Assembly: GCF_001956045.1 (NCBI RefSeq)
Contig: NZ_MRTH01000009.1
Span: forward strand, 1-64,000
Direction: 5' to 3'
Length of the DNA: 64,000 nucleotides
DNA from: Paenibacillus sp. FSL H7-0331
Lineage (GTDB): Bacteria > Bacillota > Bacilli > Paenibacillales > NBRC-103111
Shown here piece by piece: positions 55,288 through 64,000 of this stretch. Each line of letters opens with the position of its first letter. Within the stretch, counting starts at the first letter, position 1. The position numbers and the translations under genes are program-made. The notes below the pieces were generated by a model. That model made no database searches and was not told where the DNA came from. It saw only the letters and a list, made by a program, of their open reading frames with translations.

Positions 55288-55413
55288 ATGGATAAATACA
55301 GTCTGTACGGGATTACACTGGAAACCCTGGTTGTGATGTTTGGTTTTTTCCTTGTCTTCGGAGGTCTTGTGGCTTACGGTGTTATTTATATGAAGAAGGT
55401 GCGGAAGCCGTGA
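55288..55413 (+). CDS. 41-residue single-span membrane peptide
   Basis: MDKYSLYGITLETLVV starts a 41-residue open frame with one hydrophobic span (VVMFGFFLVFGGLVAYGVIY) and a basic end (MKKVRKP). GAGGCG lies about 10 bases upstream. Its stop overlaps the next start (GTGA, 55410-55413), a sign of translational coupling. I do not recognise the family. Coding is supported by the ribosome site, coupling and composition. Confidence 0.6.
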   Translation: MDKYSLYGITLETLVVMFGFFLVFGGLVAYGVIYMKKVRKP

Positions 55414-56291
55414 AGATGTCTTGGAGCAAAAAGGGGGAATGGCTGGAGCTGTTATTGCCAGAACCTCTTGAAACAGAGCTCGATTTAGGTAATTATATCC
55501 GAATACCCGTGCTTTTTTTGAAAAAACTTATCAAAAGCGGTGGTGTATCGATAAAAGGCTCCCGGGTTCGTCTGAAGCTGTTTCCGAATGAACCCCTACA
55601 GGATATGCCGGTATGGGCTCCTTTAGACGTGTTGTATGAGGATGATTTTTGTATGGTTGTCCACAAGACTGCAGGCATGAAGGTTCATGGAGACGGGTCC
55701 AGGAAAGGCAGCGAACAGACGACCTTGGCTGATGCCGTTGCCTTTTACTATGAGAGCACAGGACAGCAGTGCAAGGTGCGGCACATCCATCGCCTGGATG
55801 AGGATACGACAGGCCCTGTGCTGTATGCCAAGCATGAATGGGTCCAGCTGATTCTGGATGAAGACATGAGAAATAAATCCATACAGCGCAGCTATGCTGC
55901 GATCGTACAAGGACAATCAGCTCTTTTATCTGGGACTATAGACGAGCCTATCGGTAAAGATCGGCACCATTCAGCGCGCAGACGTATATCGGTGACAGGG
56001 GAGTGGGCGGTGACCCACTATGAGGTTGCGGAGCAGTTAAATCAGGCTATGCTTGTCCGACTTCGTCTGGAAACGGGAAGAACTCACCAAATTCGTGTTC
56101 ATCTCAGCCACATCGGGTTTCCAATATGGGGTGATTCCTTATATGGCGGTCCCACTAAAGGAATCAATAGACAGGCTCTGCATGGCGAGAGCTTAGCATT
56201 TGAACATCCTCTGAGTGGTGAGAACATCATTGTTACAGCACCCTGGCCGGAAGATTTTCTAAGGCTGTATACGGCACTTCAAAAAATATAG
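55410..56291 (+). CDS. RluA-family pseudouridine synthase
   Basis: A 293-residue protein. An N-terminal S4-like stretch (about residues 25-60, LIKSGGVSIKG) is followed by the synthase domain with the catalytic Asp in HRLDEDTTGPVLYAK near residue 130 (the family usually has HRLDxxTSG) and GRTHQIRVHLSHIG near residue 220. It isomerises uridines in rRNA or tRNA; the target is not predictable. The start may be GTG 55410 or ATG 55416. It overlaps the 41-residue membrane peptide gene by four bases. Confidence 0.92.
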   Translation: MKMSWSKKGEWLELLLPEPLETELDLGNYIRIPVLFLKKLIKSGGVSIKGSRVRLKLFPNEPLQDMPVWAPLDVLYEDDFCMVVHKTAGMKVHGDGSRKGSEQTTLADAVAFYYESTGQQCKVRHIHRLDEDTTGPVLYAKHEWVQLILDEDMRNKSIQRSYAAIVQGQSALLSGTIDEPIGKDRHHSARRRISVTGEWAVTHYEVAEQLNQAMLVRLRLETGRTHQIRVHLSHIGFPIWGDSLYGGPTKGINRQALHGESLAFEHPLSGENIIVTAPWPEDFLRLYTALQKI

Positions 56292-56394
56292 TCATGCTTA
56301 TCCCCCGAAAACCATATAAATCTAAAGACAACTGAAACTGATTAACCGATGGATACGGTTTGCAAGATTTAGTTTTCGGAGGGAGGACAAGATA

Positions 56395-57432
56395 TTGGCT
56401 GAACAGCAGAATGGATTGCGGTTCGATATTTATGAGCGGGTGCATTTGTCTGAAGGAGTTGCCGGCATTAAACAATTGGAAGATGTGGAACTGGTTCCCC
56501 ATATTCAGGTTGTGCCTCAAGGGGATCAGGCTCTTCTAAGAGGTAATCTGCTTCTATCCGGCACCTATGTAGATGAGCAGGATGCCGTGAATCGTACGTT
56601 GGAGCACCTGATTCCGGTAGAAATTACATTGCCGTTGAACCGGGTGCATCGTGTTGAGGATATTGCCGTTGAAATTGAAAATTTTGATGTTGATATTCTT
56701 TCAGCCCGAAGCCTCAATATTACAGGAGTGTTATCTTTAAATGGGCTTGAGGAAGTCATTGTAGCTCCAAGTGCTGATGAGATCTGGAATCATAGTTCGG
56801 ATGAGGTGCTTTTTGTACATGAGGCGCCTACTCCTGCCAGAACTGACACATCTGTACCGATTTTAAACGAGGCTGACTATATACAGCCTGCTCAAGAGCG
56901 TTCGCCATCTTCAGCTTACAATGACCCGCCGGATGACTTAAGTGGTTTGACGGATGGTGGAGACGAGGAAGAGGAGGAATGGCTCGAGGACGAAAGCGAT
57001 GAGGCTCTCGATGCGTTTCAGCATCAGCAGGCTGATAACTACTCAAGCTATGCGGCAGAGGAGAAGATAGAGCCGAGAGTTGCTTTTAACGGGAAGACGT
57101 CTGACTCACCCACTCAACCCGTAAAACCAATCGGTTTGACCTCATTGCTGCAAAGCTCCTCGTCAGTCAAAGCGGAGCAAAGATTAGCTGAATCGGAGGC
57201 AGCACAGAGTGCTCCCGCTCCGGGTGACCGATTGGAATGGAAAAAGCTGCTGCTAAGCTCAACAAGTGAGAAGCAGGAATTCCGCCGTGTTCGGTTGTGT
57301 ATCGTACAAAAGGAAGAAACCTTGGAAATCATTGCGAAGCGCTATGAATTAAATCCACGTGAAATTGCACTGTTCAACCGACTGGCTGAGCATGAAGTTT
57401 CCGTAGGACAAATCGTCTATATTCCCAAGTAA
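56395..57432 (+). CDS. SpoVID-like spore morphogenesis protein with LysM domain
   Basis: A 345-residue protein starting at TTG with GGAGGGAGG upstream. Residues 5-130 match the SpoVID N-terminal domain (FDIYERVHLSEGVAGI and VELVPHIQVVPQGDQALLRG). A strongly acidic linker (GDEEEEEWLEDESDEALD) follows, and the end is a LysM motif (CIVQKEETLEIIAKRYELNP, then NRLAEH and GQIVYIPK). SpoVID of B. subtilis (575 residues) ties the coat to the forespore surface through LysM. The position between the hemL region and valS is conserved; the protein is shorter, with a reduced linker. Confidence 0.82.
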   Translation: MAEQQNGLRFDIYERVHLSEGVAGIKQLEDVELVPHIQVVPQGDQALLRGNLLLSGTYVDEQDAVNRTLEHLIPVEITLPLNRVHRVEDIAVEIENFDVDILSARSLNITGVLSLNGLEEVIVAPSADEIWNHSSDEVLFVHEAPTPARTDTSVPILNEADYIQPAQERSPSSAYNDPPDDLSGLTDGGDEEEEEWLEDESDEALDAFQHQQADNYSSYAAEEKIEPRVAFNGKTSDSPTQPVKPIGLTSLLQSSSSVKAEQRLAESEAAQSAPAPGDRLEWKKLLLSSTSEKQEFRRVRLCIVQKEETLEIIAKRYELNPREIALFNRLAEHEVSVGQIVYIPK

Positions 57433-57436
57433 ACGA

Positions 57437-57482
57437 AAATGTCCGATCAAACCTGAATATGGGTTTGAATCGGGCATTTTTG
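57437..57482 (+). terminator. intrinsic terminator after the SpoVID-like gene
   Basis: AATGTCCGAT-CAAACC pairs with GGTTTGA-ATCGGGCATT, followed by TTTT. Confidence 0.8.
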
Positions 57483-57525
57483 GCTATAATAAGGATAAAA
57501 CCTTGGTTTATAGGCGGATATGTTA

Positions 57526-57554
57526 TTGACTCCATCGGTAATGTTGTTTATCAT
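57526..57554 (+). promoter_or_regulatory. sigma-A promoter of the valS T-box transcript
   Basis: TTGACT (57526-57531), exact 17-base spacer, TATCAT (57549-57554); each hexamer is one base from consensus. Confidence 0.75.
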
Positions 57555-57560
57555 AGATGT

Positions 57561-57893
57561 AATCATATGTTTCAATAACTTGGAAAGGGAATAGTAGGCA
57601 GCTAACCCATCAGAGAGCGGAATTGTTACGCTGAGAGGTTCCGTAGGATGTAACTTGCCGAAGTCGCCCTGGAGTTGCAGTATTAAAGGCAAGTCTAAGA
57701 GTTCAACAGTACCATTTCGTATGGTTCCTTGAATGCTTGGTTTGCGGATAGATGCTGCCGGTATCAGCCGTTATCTGTTGAAGTGCCGCATAGTGGGCAG
57801 TAATTTGTCAGCCCAAGCCTTTTTCATATGCGGAATAAAGGTGGTACCACGGAAGCAGATCCTTTCGTCCTTTGCGGCGAAGGGATTTTTTTG
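57561..57893 (+). promoter_or_regulatory. T-box riboswitch (tRNA-Val) for valS
   Basis: Stem I begins GGGAATAGTA (about 57593), with the AGAGAG element near 57611. The specifier is GTC (57663-57665) in the context GAA-GTC-GCCC-TGGAG. The T-box antiterminator core GGTGGTACCACGG (57840-57852) pairs through TGGT with the tRNA ACCA end. A terminator follows (about 57859-57893: GATCCTTTCGTC against GCGAAGGGATT, then T7). Uncharged tRNA-Val(GAC) should stabilise the antiterminator and turn on valS-folC. Confidence 0.9.
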
Positions 57894-57986
57894 TTGCCTA
57901 TGAAAGTGGATGGGTAGAAGGTAAATACTGGCCCAGTCCAGCCTGCAAGTAATGGATGAATAGTATGGATAATGGAGGAACCCGCG

Positions 57987-60644
57987 ATGGAAGAAATAAA
58001 AACAACGGAAATGCCGACGACCTACGATCCGAAGGAAGCGGAAAGGAAATGGTACGAGTACTGGTTGAAGGGCGAATACTTTAAAGCTGGTCAGCGCAAG
58101 GACGCCGAGACGTATACGATCGTTATTCCCCCACCGAACGTAACAGGTATGCTGCATATTGGGCATGCGCTGGATTGCACACTGCAGGATATTATGATTC
58201 GTACCAAGAGAATGCAAGGCTATGATACACTCTGGCTGCCTGGATCTGACCATGCCGGGATAGCGACACAAACCAGAGTCGAGCAGAAGCTTCGTGAGGA
58301 AGGTATTACCCGCTACGATCTGGGTCGTGAAAAGTTTCTGGAAAAGGTGTGGGAGTGGAAGGAGCATTACGCGGATTCGATTCACCAGCAGTGGGCTAAG
58401 ATGGGCTTCTCGCTGGATTATTCCCGTGAGCGGTTTACTCTGGATGAAGGGCTGTCTAAGGCAGTTCGTGAAGTATTCGTCAAGCTGTACGAAAAGGGCC
58501 TTATTTATCGCGGCAACTATATTATTAACTGGGATCCGGCAGCACGAACCGCTTTATCGGATATTGAAGTTGAACACAAGGAAGTACAGGGTCACCTGTA
58601 CCATTTGAAATATACAGTTAAGGATAGCGATGAGTTTATTGTCGTTGCCACAACACGTCCTGAAACAATGCTGGGTGATTCTGCTGTTGCCGTGCATCCA
58701 GAGGACGAGCGGTATCAGCATTTGATTGGCAAGGTACTCGTCCTACCGTTCGTCGGTCGCGAAATTCCGATTATTGGCGATGAATATGTGGATAAGGATT
58801 TTGGAAGCGGAGCTGTAAAGATTACGCCTGCTCATGATCCGAATGACTTTGAAGTGGGCAAGCGCCATGATTTGCCGCAAATATTGGTTATGGATATCAC
58901 AGGTACAATGAACGATAAGGCTGGACCTTATGAAGGTTTGGACCGTTTTGAATGCCGTAAGCAAATTGTTGCCGATATGAAGGAATCCGGGGTTTTGGTG
59001 AAGATTGAAGATCACGTGCATCAAGTCGGCCACAGTGAGCGCAGCGGAGCTATTGTTGAGCCATACTTGTCCACACAATGGTTTGTGAAAATGAAGCCGT
59101 TGGCTGAGCAGGCGATTGCCGCGCAAAATTCGAAAACAGGCGCTAATTTTGTTCCGGAACGCTTCGAAAAAAGTTATTTGCAATGGATCGAAAATGTTCG
59201 TGACTGGTGTATTTCCCGTCAGCTGTGGTGGGGCCATCGAATTCCGGCATGGTACAACGACGAAACAGGAGAAATATTCGTATCCCACAGTGAAGCTGAA
59301 GCTTCCGTCCGTGCGGGCGGCGGCACGATCCGTCAGGATGAGGATGTGCTGGATACCTGGTTCAGCTCTGCGCTGTGGCCTTTCTCTACATTGGGCTGGC
59401 CGGATGAAACGGAAGATTTGAGCCGCTTTTACCCTACGAGCTTGCTGGTTACGGGTTATGATATTATTCCATTCTGGGTGTCTAGAATGATCTTTACCGC
59501 GCTTGAATTTACGGATCAAATTCCGTTCAAGGACGTGCTTATCCACGGCTTGGTTCGTGCTGAGGATGGCCAAAAAATGTCCAAATCTTTGGGCAACGGC
59601 GTAGACCCGCAGGAAGTAATCGAGAAATACGGCGCTGACGCGATGCGCTTTATGCTGTCAACAGGTTCCACAGCGGGACAGGATATGCGTTTCCGTTGGG
59701 AGAAGGTCGAGCAGGCGCGTAACTTTGCCAATAAAATTTGGAATGCTTCACGTTTTGTACTGATGAATTTGACCGGCTTCACGGTGAAGGATATTGATCT
59801 GAGCGGTCAATTAGGAACGGCTGATCGTTGGATTCTACACCGCTTGAACGAAACCGTACGTGATGTAACCCGATTAATTGACACCTACGAATTTGGTGAA
59901 ACCGGGCGTCTGTTAACTAGTTTTATATGGGATGACCTGTGCGATTGGTACATTGAATTCAGTAAGCTGTCCTTATACGGAACTGATGCTGAAGCCAAGA
60001 AAAAGACGCAATCCGTGCTTGCTTATGTATTGGATCAGACACAGCGCCTGATTCATCCGTTTATGCCTTTCATTTCTGAGGAAATATGGCAGCATCTTCC
60101 GCATGAAGGAGAGACTATTACACTAGCTGCATGGCCGCTTTATAATGCTGATTGGGAAGCCGCTGATGCGGTTCAGGAAATGAATTTGCTTATGGATGTG
60201 ATCCGTACGGTTCGTAATATTCGAGCTGAGGTTAACGTGCCGATGAGCAAAAAAATCGAATTGCTGATCAAACCGGCTAACGAAGAAGCTTTGATTATCC
60301 TGCAGCGTAATGAGGAATATATTCGCAGATTCAGCAACACCTCGCTGTTGGAGATTAGTCTCACTCTGGTGAATCCGGATAAGGCAATGACTGGAATTCT
60401 TACAGGTGCCGAGCTGTATCTGCCGCTTGCTGGATTAATCGACATTTCACAGGAACTGGCACGTTTGGAAAAAGAGCTTCAATCCCTGCATGGCGAAGTG
60501 GAGCGGATCGAGAAAAAGCTTGGAAATGAAGGCTTTGTAGCGAAAGCTCCTGCCAAGGTAATTGATGAAGAAAAAGCAAAGCTGGCCGATTATGCAGATA
60601 AGCGGGATAAAGTGATTGCCCGTTTAGCAGAGCTAAGGGGATGA
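57987..60644 (+). CDS. valS: valyl-tRNA synthetase
   Basis: An 885-residue class I enzyme charging tRNA-Val. The HIGH-type site is [16 protein letters not shown] near residue 48, the editing domain lies around residues 190-350 ([13 protein letters not shown]), and the KMSKS site is [12 protein letters not shown] near residue 528. The C-terminal coiled coil ([21 protein letters not shown]) is present. ATG 57987 has GGAGG at 8 bases; an in-frame ATG at 57972 overlaps that site. It is controlled by the T-box. folC follows with overlapping or adjacent start. Confidence 0.98.
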   Translation: MEEIKTTEMPTTYDPKEAERKWYEYWLKGEYFKAGQRKDAETYTIVIPPPNVTGMLHIGHALDCTLQDIMIRTKRMQGYDTLWLPGSDHAGIATQTRVEQKLREEGITRYDLGREKFLEKVWEWKEHYADSIHQQWAKMGFSLDYSRERFTLDEGLSKAVREVFVKLYEKGLIYRGNYIINWDPAARTALSDIEVEHKEVQGHLYHLKYTVKDSDEFIVVATTRPETMLGDSAVAVHPEDERYQHLIGKVLVLPFVGREIPIIGDEYVDKDFGSGAVKITPAHDPNDFEVGKRHDLPQILVMDITGTMNDKAGPYEGLDRFECRKQIVADMKESGVLVKIEDHVHQVGHSERSGAIVEPYLSTQWFVKMKPLAEQAIAAQNSKTGANFVPERFEKSYLQWIENVRDWCISRQLWWGHRIPAWYNDETGEIFVSHSEAEASVRAGGGTIRQDEDVLDTWFSSALWPFSTLGWPDETEDLSRFYPTSLLVTGYDIIPFWVSRMIFTALEFTDQIPFKDVLIHGLVRAEDGQKMSKSLGNGVDPQEVIEKYGADAMRFMLSTGSTAGQDMRFRWEKVEQARNFANKIWNASRFVLMNLTGFTVKDIDLSGQLGTADRWILHRLNETVRDVTRLIDTYEFGETGRLLTSFIWDDLCDWYIEFSKLSLYGTDAEAKKKTQSVLAYVLDQTQRLIHPFMPFISEEIWQHLPHEGETITLAAWPLYNADWEAADAVQEMNLLMDVIRTVRNIRAEVNVPMSKKIELLIKPANEEALIILQRNEEYIRRFSNTSLLEISLTLVNPDKAMTGILTGAELYLPLAGLIDISQELARLEKELQSLHGEVERIEKKLGNEGFVAKAPAKVIDEEKAKLADYADKRDKVIARLAELRG

Positions 60645-60649
60645 CTTCG

Positions 60650-62038
60650 ATGAGCAGTACGACGAATGATTCGCAGGTACAATCATCTAATGGTTTTCAG
60701 AGTGCGGAAGAAGCTATAGATTGGATCGTCAATTTGGTCAAGTTCGGTGTCAGACCCGGGCTCAAACGGATGGAAAAACTGATGGAACTGCTTGAGCACC
60801 CTGAACGTCGCTTGAAATTCATTCATATCGCTGGCACAAATGGAAAAGGTTCAGTTTGTGCTTATCTGACAGAGGTTCTGAAGCAGAGCGGTTACGGAGT
60901 GGGTACCTTTACCTCTCCGTATATCGAGAAATATACAGACCGCATTCGCTATAACGGAGTCAACATCGCTGATGAGGATTTGCTGCTAGCCGTTAACAAG
61001 CTGAAGCCTCTTGTCGATCAGGTAGCTGCTTCCGAGCTGGGGCAGCCAACTATGTTCGAAGTATCAACTGCCGTGGCGATTTATTATTATGCTCGAATAT
61101 CTTGTCCGGATTATGTGGTTTGGGAAACCGGATTAGGGGGAAGACTGGATTCTACCAATATCGTAAAGTCTATATTGACGGTAATTACGAATGTTGGCCA
61201 TGATCATATGGACATTTTGGGAGATTCCCTGGAGCTTGTAGCTGCTGAGAAAGCTGCGATTATCAAGGCAGGTGTTCCCGTAGTCAGCGCGGTGGATCAA
61301 CCGAGTGTGATTGAGGTAGTTGAGCAGGAGGCCACAGCCAAGAATTGCACGCTGTATTTAAGCGGACGCAAGTTTCGCTATGAAACTGTCTCAACCAAGG
61401 AAAACGAACAGATCTTCAACTTCGATGGGCCATTTCGCACGATAGAACAGGTTACGATTTCTATGAATGGCGTTCACCAGCTGCAAAATGCTTCATTAGC
61501 GCTGATGACCCTTGAACTGCTGCGTCAATACTACGCGCTGATCATCGAGGATGAAGTGCTGTTACGCGCAATGAAGGAGACAAGCTGGGCAGGCCGCATG
61601 GAAATGGTGTCTACGGAGCCTCGTATTTTAATAGACGGTGCTCACAACCCTGAGGGTGGTGCCGTATTGGCACAAGCGCTCCGCGACACATACAGCTACA
61701 ACAAATTGCATTTTGTGATGGGGATGCTGTCCACCAAGAATCATTCCGGTTATTTGCGGCATATACTACCAATGGTGAACACATTAATACTTACGGAACC
61801 GGTGTGGCATAAGAAGGAAGAGGCTGCTAAGCTGGCGGAGCTGGCTGCTTCACTTACTCAAGAAATGGGCCTTCCCGATATCGAAATCATTGTAGAGCCT
61901 GACTGGAAGGCAGCACTGGAGCTGGTGAAAAGCAAAACGGCAGAGAATGATCTGGCCGTTGTGTCCGGCACCTTATATTTAATAGGGGACGTCCGATCCT
62001 GGATCCTACATCAAACCGATTCTGAAAAAGGCTGGTGA
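60650..62038 (+). CDS. folC: folylpolyglutamate synthase / dihydrofolate synthase
   Basis: About 462 residues, a Mur-ligase-type ATPase adding glutamate to dihydropteroate or folate. IHIAGTNGKGSVCAYL near residue 64 is the P-loop, FTSPYIEKYTDRIR the omega loop, VWETGLGGRLDSTN and TNVGHDHMDILG follow, and IDGAHNPEGG lies near residue 325. ATG 60650 is 10 bases from AAGGGG; ATG 60641 overlaps the valS stop and is too close to the site. valS-folC order matches B. subtilis. Confidence 0.96.
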   Translation: MSSTTNDSQVQSSNGFQSAEEAIDWIVNLVKFGVRPGLKRMEKLMELLEHPERRLKFIHIAGTNGKGSVCAYLTEVLKQSGYGVGTFTSPYIEKYTDRIRYNGVNIADEDLLLAVNKLKPLVDQVAASELGQPTMFEVSTAVAIYYYARISCPDYVVWETGLGGRLDSTNIVKSILTVITNVGHDHMDILGDSLELVAAEKAAIIKAGVPVVSAVDQPSVIEVVEQEATAKNCTLYLSGRKFRYETVSTKENEQIFNFDGPFRTIEQVTISMNGVHQLQNASLALMTLELLRQYYALIIEDEVLLRAMKETSWAGRMEMVSTEPRILIDGAHNPEGGAVLAQALRDTYSYNKLHFVMGMLSTKNHSGYLRHILPMVNTLILTEPVWHKKEEAAKLAELAASLTQEMGLPDIEIIVEPDWKAALELVKSKTAENDLAVVSGTLYLIGDVRSWILHQTDSEKGW

Positions 62039-62045
62039 GAGCTGC

Positions 62046-63431
62046 GTGAATACATCTGAGCACATCCATTTTATCGGTATTGGCGGATATGGCATGAGTG
62101 CTATTGCCAAGGTCATGCTTGAAATGGGCTACCGTATATCGGGATCTGACCTTGCTTCCCAGGAGCTAACGGAAAAGCTCGTTGCCAAGGGAGCAACCGT
62201 GTTTATCGGGCATGAGGCAGAGAATGTCAAAGGAGCCGACGTTGTCGTCTATTCGACAGCCCTGTCTAAAGATAATGTGGAGATGGCGGCTGCTGAGGAA
62301 TGGAATATTCCGATTCTGCATCGTTCGCAAATGCTTGCACGTTTAATGAACGCGAAGAAAGGGATTGCAGTCGCTGGTGCCCATGGCAAAACCACAACCT
62401 CCTCGATGATTGCGCTCGTGCTGGAGGAGTGCAAAATGGACCCTACCTTCATCATTGGCGGCGAAATCATGAACGTTGGCAGCAATGCCAAGGCCGGCAA
62501 GGGAGAATGGGTCGTTGCGGAAGCCGATGAAAGTGATGGTTCCTTTTTGCAATACAATCCATTGATAGCGCTCGTCAATAACATTGAAGCGGATCATCTG
62601 GAAAATTACAATGGTGATTTTGAGAACCTGAAAAAGGCTTATGCGCAGTTTTTGAGTCAGGTGAGCGACGAAGGCAAAGCTATCGTTTGTAAAGATGATA
62701 CGTATCTTCAAGAGCTGATACCTGATATTAAAAGTGAAGTCATTACTTACGGTATTGAAACCGATGCCGATTATACAGCCCGCAACATAGTGCTTGGTGA
62801 TCGCAAGGTAAGCTTTGAAGTCGAACATCAGGGCAGCAGTCTTGGATTCATCCAATTGTCTGTACCGGGCAAACATAATGTTTATAATGCAATGGCAACA
62901 TTGATTACCTGCATGGAAGCAGGTTTGAGCTTTAGTCAAATTGCGGAAGCTATTACGGATTTTCGTGGTGCGAAGCGTCGTTTTCAAGTGCTTGGCGAGG
63001 TGAATGATATTCTGATCATTGATGATTATGCTCATCACCCTACGGAGATTGAAGCTACAATCAGCGCGGCCAAGGCAACTGGCAAAAGAATAGTCGCTGT
63101 ATTTCAACCCCAAAGATATACGCGTACGTACTTCTTGTTTGATCAATTCAGTCGTGCATTCTCTGAAGCGGATGAAGTCATTATCACCGATATATATTCA
63201 CCTGCGGGCGAGCAGCAGATTGAAGGCATAACTTCATCCAAGCTGGTTGAATTGATTCGACAGAACAGCAATCAGCATGTCCGTTATATTCCGAGTAAAG
63301 AGGAAGTACAGGCTTTTTTACTTGAGCACGTCAAGAGCGGTGATCTGGTACTTACGATGGGTGCCGGGGATATATGGAAGGCAGCATCAGGGTTAGCCCG
63401 TACACTGAATCAACAAGCAGAATCCAAATAA
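62046..63431 (+). CDS. murC: UDP-N-acetylmuramate--L-alanine ligase
   Basis: A 461-residue Mur ligase adding the first residue of the peptidoglycan stem. IHFIGIGGYGMSAIA is the N-terminal nucleotide site, AGAHGKTTTSSM near residue 110 the P-loop, VVAEADESDGSFLQY the metal site, and DDYAHHPTEIEATI the C-terminal motif. The start is GTG 62046 with GGTGAGAG upstream, 8 bases after folC. A terminator follows. Confidence 0.97.
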   Translation: MNTSEHIHFIGIGGYGMSAIAKVMLEMGYRISGSDLASQELTEKLVAKGATVFIGHEAENVKGADVVVYSTALSKDNVEMAAAEEWNIPILHRSQMLARLMNAKKGIAVAGAHGKTTTSSMIALVLEECKMDPTFIIGGEIMNVGSNAKAGKGEWVVAEADESDGSFLQYNPLIALVNNIEADHLENYNGDFENLKKAYAQFLSQVSDEGKAIVCKDDTYLQELIPDIKSEVITYGIETDADYTARNIVLGDRKVSFEVEHQGSSLGFIQLSVPGKHNVYNAMATLITCMEAGLSFSQIAEAITDFRGAKRRFQVLGEVNDILIIDDYAHHPTEIEATISAAKATGKRIVAVFQPQRYTRTYFLFDQFSRAFSEADEVIITDIYSPAGEQQIEGITSSKLVELIRQNSNQHVRYIPSKEEVQAFLLEHVKSGDLVLTMGAGDIWKAASGLARTLNQQAESK

Positions 63432-63446
63432 AATACAGCTAAAGAG

Positions 63447-63493
63447 AAACAAACCGAAGACGTCTGTAACTAGCGTTAAGGTTTGTTTTTTTA
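63447..63493 (+). terminator. terminator after murC
   Basis: AAACAAACC (63447-63455) pairs with GGTTTGTTT (63480-63488) across a long loop, followed by further T. Confidence 0.65.
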
Positions 63494-63528
63494 ATTTGCT
63501 TGAATAAGCTGTAATAAATAAATTAACA

Positions 63529-63557
63529 TTGACATTGATAATGATAACTATTATCAT
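63529..63557 (+). promoter_or_regulatory. sigma-A promoter overlapped by a Fur box
   Basis: TTGACA (63529-63534), 17-base spacer, TATCAT (63552-63557). The 19 bases GATAATGATAACTATTATC (63537-63555) match the Fur consensus at 17 positions and cover the spacer and part of the -10, so iron-bound Fur should block the promoter. Confidence 0.85.
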
Positions 63558-63596
63558 CAGATACAAATGCATACTTGTGAGATAAAGGAGCAGGAT

Positions 63597-63821
63597 ATGA
63601 AAAAAATCAAATACTGCTGTAAAAACTTGAAGCTTGGTTCCAAAAAAGTATATAAATCCATTAAGGAACGTTTTCCCGAAATCAAGCAAAAAAAGCAGGA
63701 TTGTCTCGGAAACTGCAAGCTATGCTCCAAGCAATGCTTTGTTATGTTAGGTAAATCCAACGTTATTTATGCTTCAAGTCCTCGTAAATTGTATAAAGAG
63801 CTGAAGCAGGTTATAGGTTAA
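63597..63821 (+). CDS. DUF1450-like small Cys-rich protein, iron-regulated
   Basis: A 74-residue Lys-rich protein with a CC pair at residues 7-8 and DCLGNCKLCSKQC near residue 42, followed by FVMLGKSNVIYASS. The C-L-G-x-C-x2-C core and the layout match DUF1450 (YuzB-type) proteins, whose function is unknown; the Cys suggest metal or iron-sulfur binding. ATG 63597 follows AAGGAG. A Fur box lies just upstream, so it should be made in iron starvation. The small frames at 63851 and 63966 follow closely, so they form an iron-starvation operon. Confidence 0.78.
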   Translation: MKKIKYCCKNLKLGSKKVYKSIKERFPEIKQKKQDCLGNCKLCSKQCFVMLGKSNVIYASSPRKLYKELKQVIG

Positions 63822-63850
63822 AAATTTACATACGAAAGGATAATTTAACG

Positions 63851-63943
63851 ATGAGCTTGAGCCTATTGTGGATTCTTTCTCCTATTTTGTGTATAGTGGT
63901 TGTACTACTCCCACTCTACATGTGGGGTTTACAACAAAAATAA
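63851..63943 (+). CDS. 30-residue hydrophobic peptide
   Basis: A 30-residue open frame starting MSLSLLWILSPILC, nearly all hydrophobic with one likely membrane span and a polar GLQQK end. AAAGGA lies about 10 bases upstream. It sits between the DUF1450-like gene and a third start at 63966, under the same Fur-controlled promoter. Family unknown; its size recalls the very small Fur-regulated proteins of B. subtilis, but no homology is claimed. Confidence 0.5.
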   Translation: MSLSLLWILSPILCIVVVLLPLYMWGLQQK

Positions 63944-63965
63944 TCCATGGAAGGTGCGTGTTCGT

Positions 63966-64000
63966 ATGTTGAATGATTCCTTAAGTACAGCTCTGAACGA
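63966..64000 (+). CDS. start of a third gene in the Fur-controlled operon (partial)
   Basis: ATG 63966 follows GGAAGGTG (about 10 bases) and reads MLNDSLSTALN before the window ends. It is too short to identify. Confidence 0.45.
   Translation, partial: MLNDSLSTALN

Noticed and set aside
58743..59573. A 276-residue open frame opposite valS
   Set aside because: Antisense shadow of the valS core; no ribosome site.
62343..63146. A 267-residue open frame opposite murC
   Set aside because: Antisense shadow of murC, Cys/His-rich composition typical of reverse-frame artefacts.

Overview
The window reads as chromosomal DNA of a spore-forming, low-to-mid GC member of the Bacilli, most likely Paenibacillus or a close relative. 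The reasons are strong GGAGG-type ribosome sites, spore genes (gerM, a SpoVID-like LysM protein, probable sigma-G and sigma-E promoters), a T-box before valS, and the block tig-clpX-lonB-lon-engB-hemAXCDBL-spoVID-valS-folC, whose order is shared with Bacillus subtilis apart from insertions. No rRNA, tRNA, CRISPR array or insertion sequence was recognised.

Layout. (1) 0.2-5.2 kb: a MATE exporter, a small cupin, a Gfo/Idh dehydrogenase and a GH31 glycosidase, which look like one sugar-related operon. (2) 5.4-9.4 kb: a His-rich small protein, then a divergent DNA repair island. Endonuclease IV and a stand-alone ATP-dependent DNA ligase point left; Ku and a stand-alone LigD-type polymerase point right, behind a near-consensus forespore promoter. 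(3) 9.6-12 kb: two tandem, translationally coupled DGQHR-domain (DndB-like) paralogues with no dnd genes nearby. (4) 12-26 kb: mixed accessory genes (CPA1 antiporter, formylglycine-generating enzyme, ROK regulator, methyltransferase, metallo-beta-lactamase-fold protein, AlkZ-related protein, PgpA-like protein, diguanylate cyclase), then gerM-rph-rdgB and an asparagine synthetase.

(5) 26-40 kb: the proteostasis block: an uncharacterised gene, tig, clpP, clpX, ispG, two exported cell-wall-related proteins, lonB, lon, engB and an AlkD-type glycosylase. (6) 40-53 kb: a conserved unknown, speD with a structured leader, then the tetrapyrrole genes: hemA-hemX-precorrin-2 dehydrogenase-hemC-cobA/hemD fusion-hemB, hemE-hemH, and hemL beside a divergent Crp/Fnr-type regulator. 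Together they cover glutamyl-tRNA to coproporphyrin, ferrochelation and the siroheme branch, but the oxidase (cgoX/hemY) is not here. (7) 53-64 kb: a surface-anchored NAGPA-domain protein with a long Pro/Thr tail, a 41-residue membrane peptide coupled to an RluA-type pseudouridine synthase, the SpoVID-like protein, T-box-valS-folC-murC, and a Fur-box-controlled set of very small genes running off the right end.

The most novel-looking signals are: a recurrent hairpin leader placed just before the ribosome-binding region of lonB, lon, hemE and an unknown gene, with compensatory base changes between copies; the orphan DGQHR pair beside the spore-type NHEJ island; the hairpin and repeat-rich gap before clpP; the structured speD leader; and the Fur-controlled micro-operon.
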